Part shown: positions 13,565-14,791 of the stretch, piece after piece
How positions within the stretch are numbered: position 1 is the stretch's first letter
Layout: each line of letters begins with the position of its first letter
Assembly: GCA_900768735.1 (NCBI GenBank)
Contig: CAAGDZ010000358.1
Location: 1-14,791, forward strand
Origin: Oscillospiraceae bacterium
GTDB taxonomy: Bacteria; Bacillota; Clostridia; Oscillospirales; Ruminococcaceae
Length of the DNA stretch: 14,791 nt
Direction: 5' to 3'
Translations under genes and position numbers: made by a program
Notes under the pieces: model-generated
Database searches by the model: none
What the model was told of the DNA's origin: nothing
What the model saw: the letters and a program-made list of their open reading frames with translations, nothing else

Positions 13565-14791
13565 TTATATACCCGCGTACTGGAGCTTGATTACATTTAT
13601 CGAGCCGTCAGCCGTGCCGATGTAGATTTTGTCCAATGTTGACAAGTCGCTGCCGTAGGCGCTTACTATCGAGTCATAGCTCCACTTTGCATAATAGCCG
13701 TCGGTGCCGTTTCCGGACTCGGTGGGTGACATTCTCAGCCAGCCTGCGCCGCCCGACCAGCTCTGGAAGATAAGCTCCGCCTTCTGATAGTCACCGGTGT
13801 ATTCGATATAGAAGTAACCGCCCGGCTTGATGTCGTTTACGTCTATTTCGCCGCCGTTTTTAGCGGTGTTGTAGCCGAGCGCCTGACCCCACGCGCCGCA
13901 CCATGCACTACCGTAATAATACTGGATGTAACCGTTCTTTGATTCTTCGGTATTGCCTGTATCGCCTGTGTCGCCTGTATCACCCGTGTCACCTGTATCG
14001 GTGCTGCCGGCGGAGATATAAGAGAACTTAGTGACATTCAGCCATCCGTTTCTTACTGCGAGGTGCAGCTTATCAAGCGTCGAGAGGGGTGCGCCGTACT
14101 GTGAAATAATTGTGTCGTATGTCCATTTTGCATACTGTGCGCCGCCGGCGGTAGTGCCGGTTTCATCGGGAGAAATCCTCTGCCAGTTTGCACCGCCCGA
14201 CCAGCTCTGCATGATTATTTCAATCTCGTCGGCTGTGCCGGTAAACTCGGCATAGAGATAGCCGCCCTGTGTAAAGTCCGCAGGATTTACCTTGCCGCCG
14301 TTCTTTACGCAGTCAAGGCTGAGCGCCTGACCCCAGCTCCGGCAGGAGGCGCTGCCGCTGAACAGTACCGTTTCTTTCTGTTCGACAGGCTCATCAGGCT
14401 TTACATAATCGGTGAAGTTATCCTTATAGCTGTCGCCGCAGCGCTCGCAGGTGTGGAGTGTGTAGCCCTGTGCATCCTCTGTAGCTTCAATAACGGTTTC
14501 TGTATAAGAATGTCCGAGTGCGGGAGTTGTGTTTGTATAGGTGTCTGCGCAGTAGGAGCACTTGTAGGTCTGTACGCCCTCGTTTGTGCAGTCTGCCGCT
14601 GTGGATGAAACAAGCTGATAATTGTGACCTCTTACAGCCGAGGTCTCGGTGTAGGTGTCGCCGCATACCGAGCAACGATAGGTGTTTGTTCCTGCGCTTG
14701 TGCAGTCTGATGCAGTCGAGGAAACAAGCTCATAGCTGTGACCCTTTGCGGGGATTGTTTCTGTATAGCTGTCGCCGCAGGTGCAGGTGTA
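13565..14791 (-). CDS. Modular secreted protein: CxxC/GHxY repeats plus two carbohydrate-binding-like modules (N-terminus outside window)
   Basis: The frame is open to the right edge; the last 408 residues are visible, numbered here from the edge. Residues 1-130 hold repeats of 38 residues beginning GHSYELV, GHNYQLV and GHSYTET, each with a CxxC knuckle and the first two complete ones with an extra Cys in DCT. Two homologous modules follow (about 140-260 and 288-408). Shared motifs are WGQAL, KNGG, GGYxYxExTG, QSWSGGAxWxRxSPxE, YAKWxYDxI and LSTLDK. A (DTG)5 linker (265-279) and acidic residues join them. The Trp-rich pattern resembles modules in cell-wall-degrading enzymes of ruminococci; the CBM family number cannot be assigned by eye. 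The catalytic part, if any, and the signal peptide lie beyond the window. There is no dockerin or sortase tail at the C-terminus (...KLQYAGI). Role inferred: binding plant or host glycans. Confidence 0.8.
   Translation of the reverse strand, partial: YTCTCGDSYTETIPAKGHSYELVSSTASDCTSAGTNTYRCSVCGDTYTETSAVRGHNYQLVSSTAADCTNEGVQTYKCSYCADTYTNTTPALGHSYTETVIEATEDAQGYTLHTCERCGDSYKDNFTDYVKPDEPVEQKETVLFSGSASCRSWGQALSLDCVKNGGKVNPADFTQGGYLYAEFTGTADEIEIIMQSWSGGANWQRISPDETGTTAGGAQYAKWTYDTIISQYGAPLSTLDKLHLAVRNGWLNVTKFSYISAGSTDTGDTGDTGDTGDTGNTEESKNGYIQYYYGSAWCGAWGQALGYNTAKNGGEIDVNDIKPGGYFYIEYTGDYQKAELIFQSWSGGAGWLRMSPTESGNGTDGYYAKWSYDSIVSAYGSDLSTLDKIYIGTADGSINVIKLQYAGI
13955..13999 (-). repeat. 9-bp tandem repeat encoding (DTG)5
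   Basis: Five 9-bp units, variants of GCCTGTATC on the plus strand, encode Asp-Thr-Gly five times in the linker between the two binding modules. Units differ mostly at synonymous positions, so it is an older or selected repeat rather than a fresh slippage. Confidence 0.85.
14402..14791 (-). repeat. 114-bp coding repeats (38-aa CxxC/GHxY units)
   Basis: Direct repeats with a 114-bp period; for example GTGCAGTCTG recurs at 14586 and 14700. Peptide units: GHxYxLVSSTAxDCT...TYxCSxCxDTYTxT. The array continues past the right edge. The unit nearest the binding modules is divergent and lacks the DCT cysteine. Confidence 0.8.

Overview
The window looks like a chromosomal segment of an anaerobic, low-to-mid-GC Bacillota (Firmicutes), most likely a gut or rumen member of the Ruminococcus / [Eubacterium] siraeum group. 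This is an inference from several features: a clostridial-type citrate synthase, a DUF1385/YqhQ protein, a Bacillus-type EndoA/MazF, BlaI-M56 regulation, a SpoIID-family protein, an LPTG-like tail, and a large secreted protein with ruminococcal-style carbohydrate-binding modules. No rRNA, tRNA, CRISPR array, insertion sequence or phage gene was seen.

Left block (1-7335), all on the minus strand. A strong sigma-A-type promoter (7245-7273) drives a citrate synthase. It is followed in the same direction by an unrecognised 8-TM protein, a large lipoprotein, an OmpR-type response regulator, a HAMP-containing sensor histidine kinase, and a YqhQ/DUF1385 membrane protein that overlaps the kinase gene by 4 bp and runs off the left edge. 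Spacing is tight throughout (-4 to 74 bp) and no convincing internal terminator was seen, so this may be one six-gene transcription unit. A perfect 16-bp inverted repeat (7277-7335) sits 3 bp upstream of the -35 box and is the best candidate operator. The leader between promoter and start codon can form hairpins.

Middle block (7336-11464). A divergent SpoIID-like gene lies on the plus strand and ends at a strong hairpin. That hairpin is shared with a convergent gene for a 71-aa secreted or anchored peptide with an LPTG-like tail. Next is a plus-strand operon of a BlaI/MecI repressor, an M56 (BlaR1-like) membrane metalloprotease without the penicillin-sensor domain, and an unrecognised 8-TM protein. 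Its promoter is embedded in ACTA/TAGT dyads expected of a BlaI-family operator. The natural model is proteolysis-relieved repression with a non-classical input, possibly the adjacent 8-TM protein.

Right block (11465-14791). A lipoprotein SGNH esterase is on the minus strand. Its promoter is back-to-back with a plus-strand promoter that reads through two terminator-like hairpins into a mazF/endoA toxin gene with no visible antitoxin gene beside it. The right edge holds the C-terminal 408 residues of a modular secreted protein on the minus strand: 38-residue CxxC/GHxY repeats, then two homologous carbohydrate-binding-like modules joined by a (DTG)5 linker.

The parts most likely to be under-described are the sensor-less BlaI/M56/8-TM operon, the citrate synthase-to-two-component-to-YqhQ operon with its dyad operator, the mazF leader with possible attenuator or small RNA, and the degenerate SpoIID. 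All family calls come from motif reading by eye; none was checked by search.
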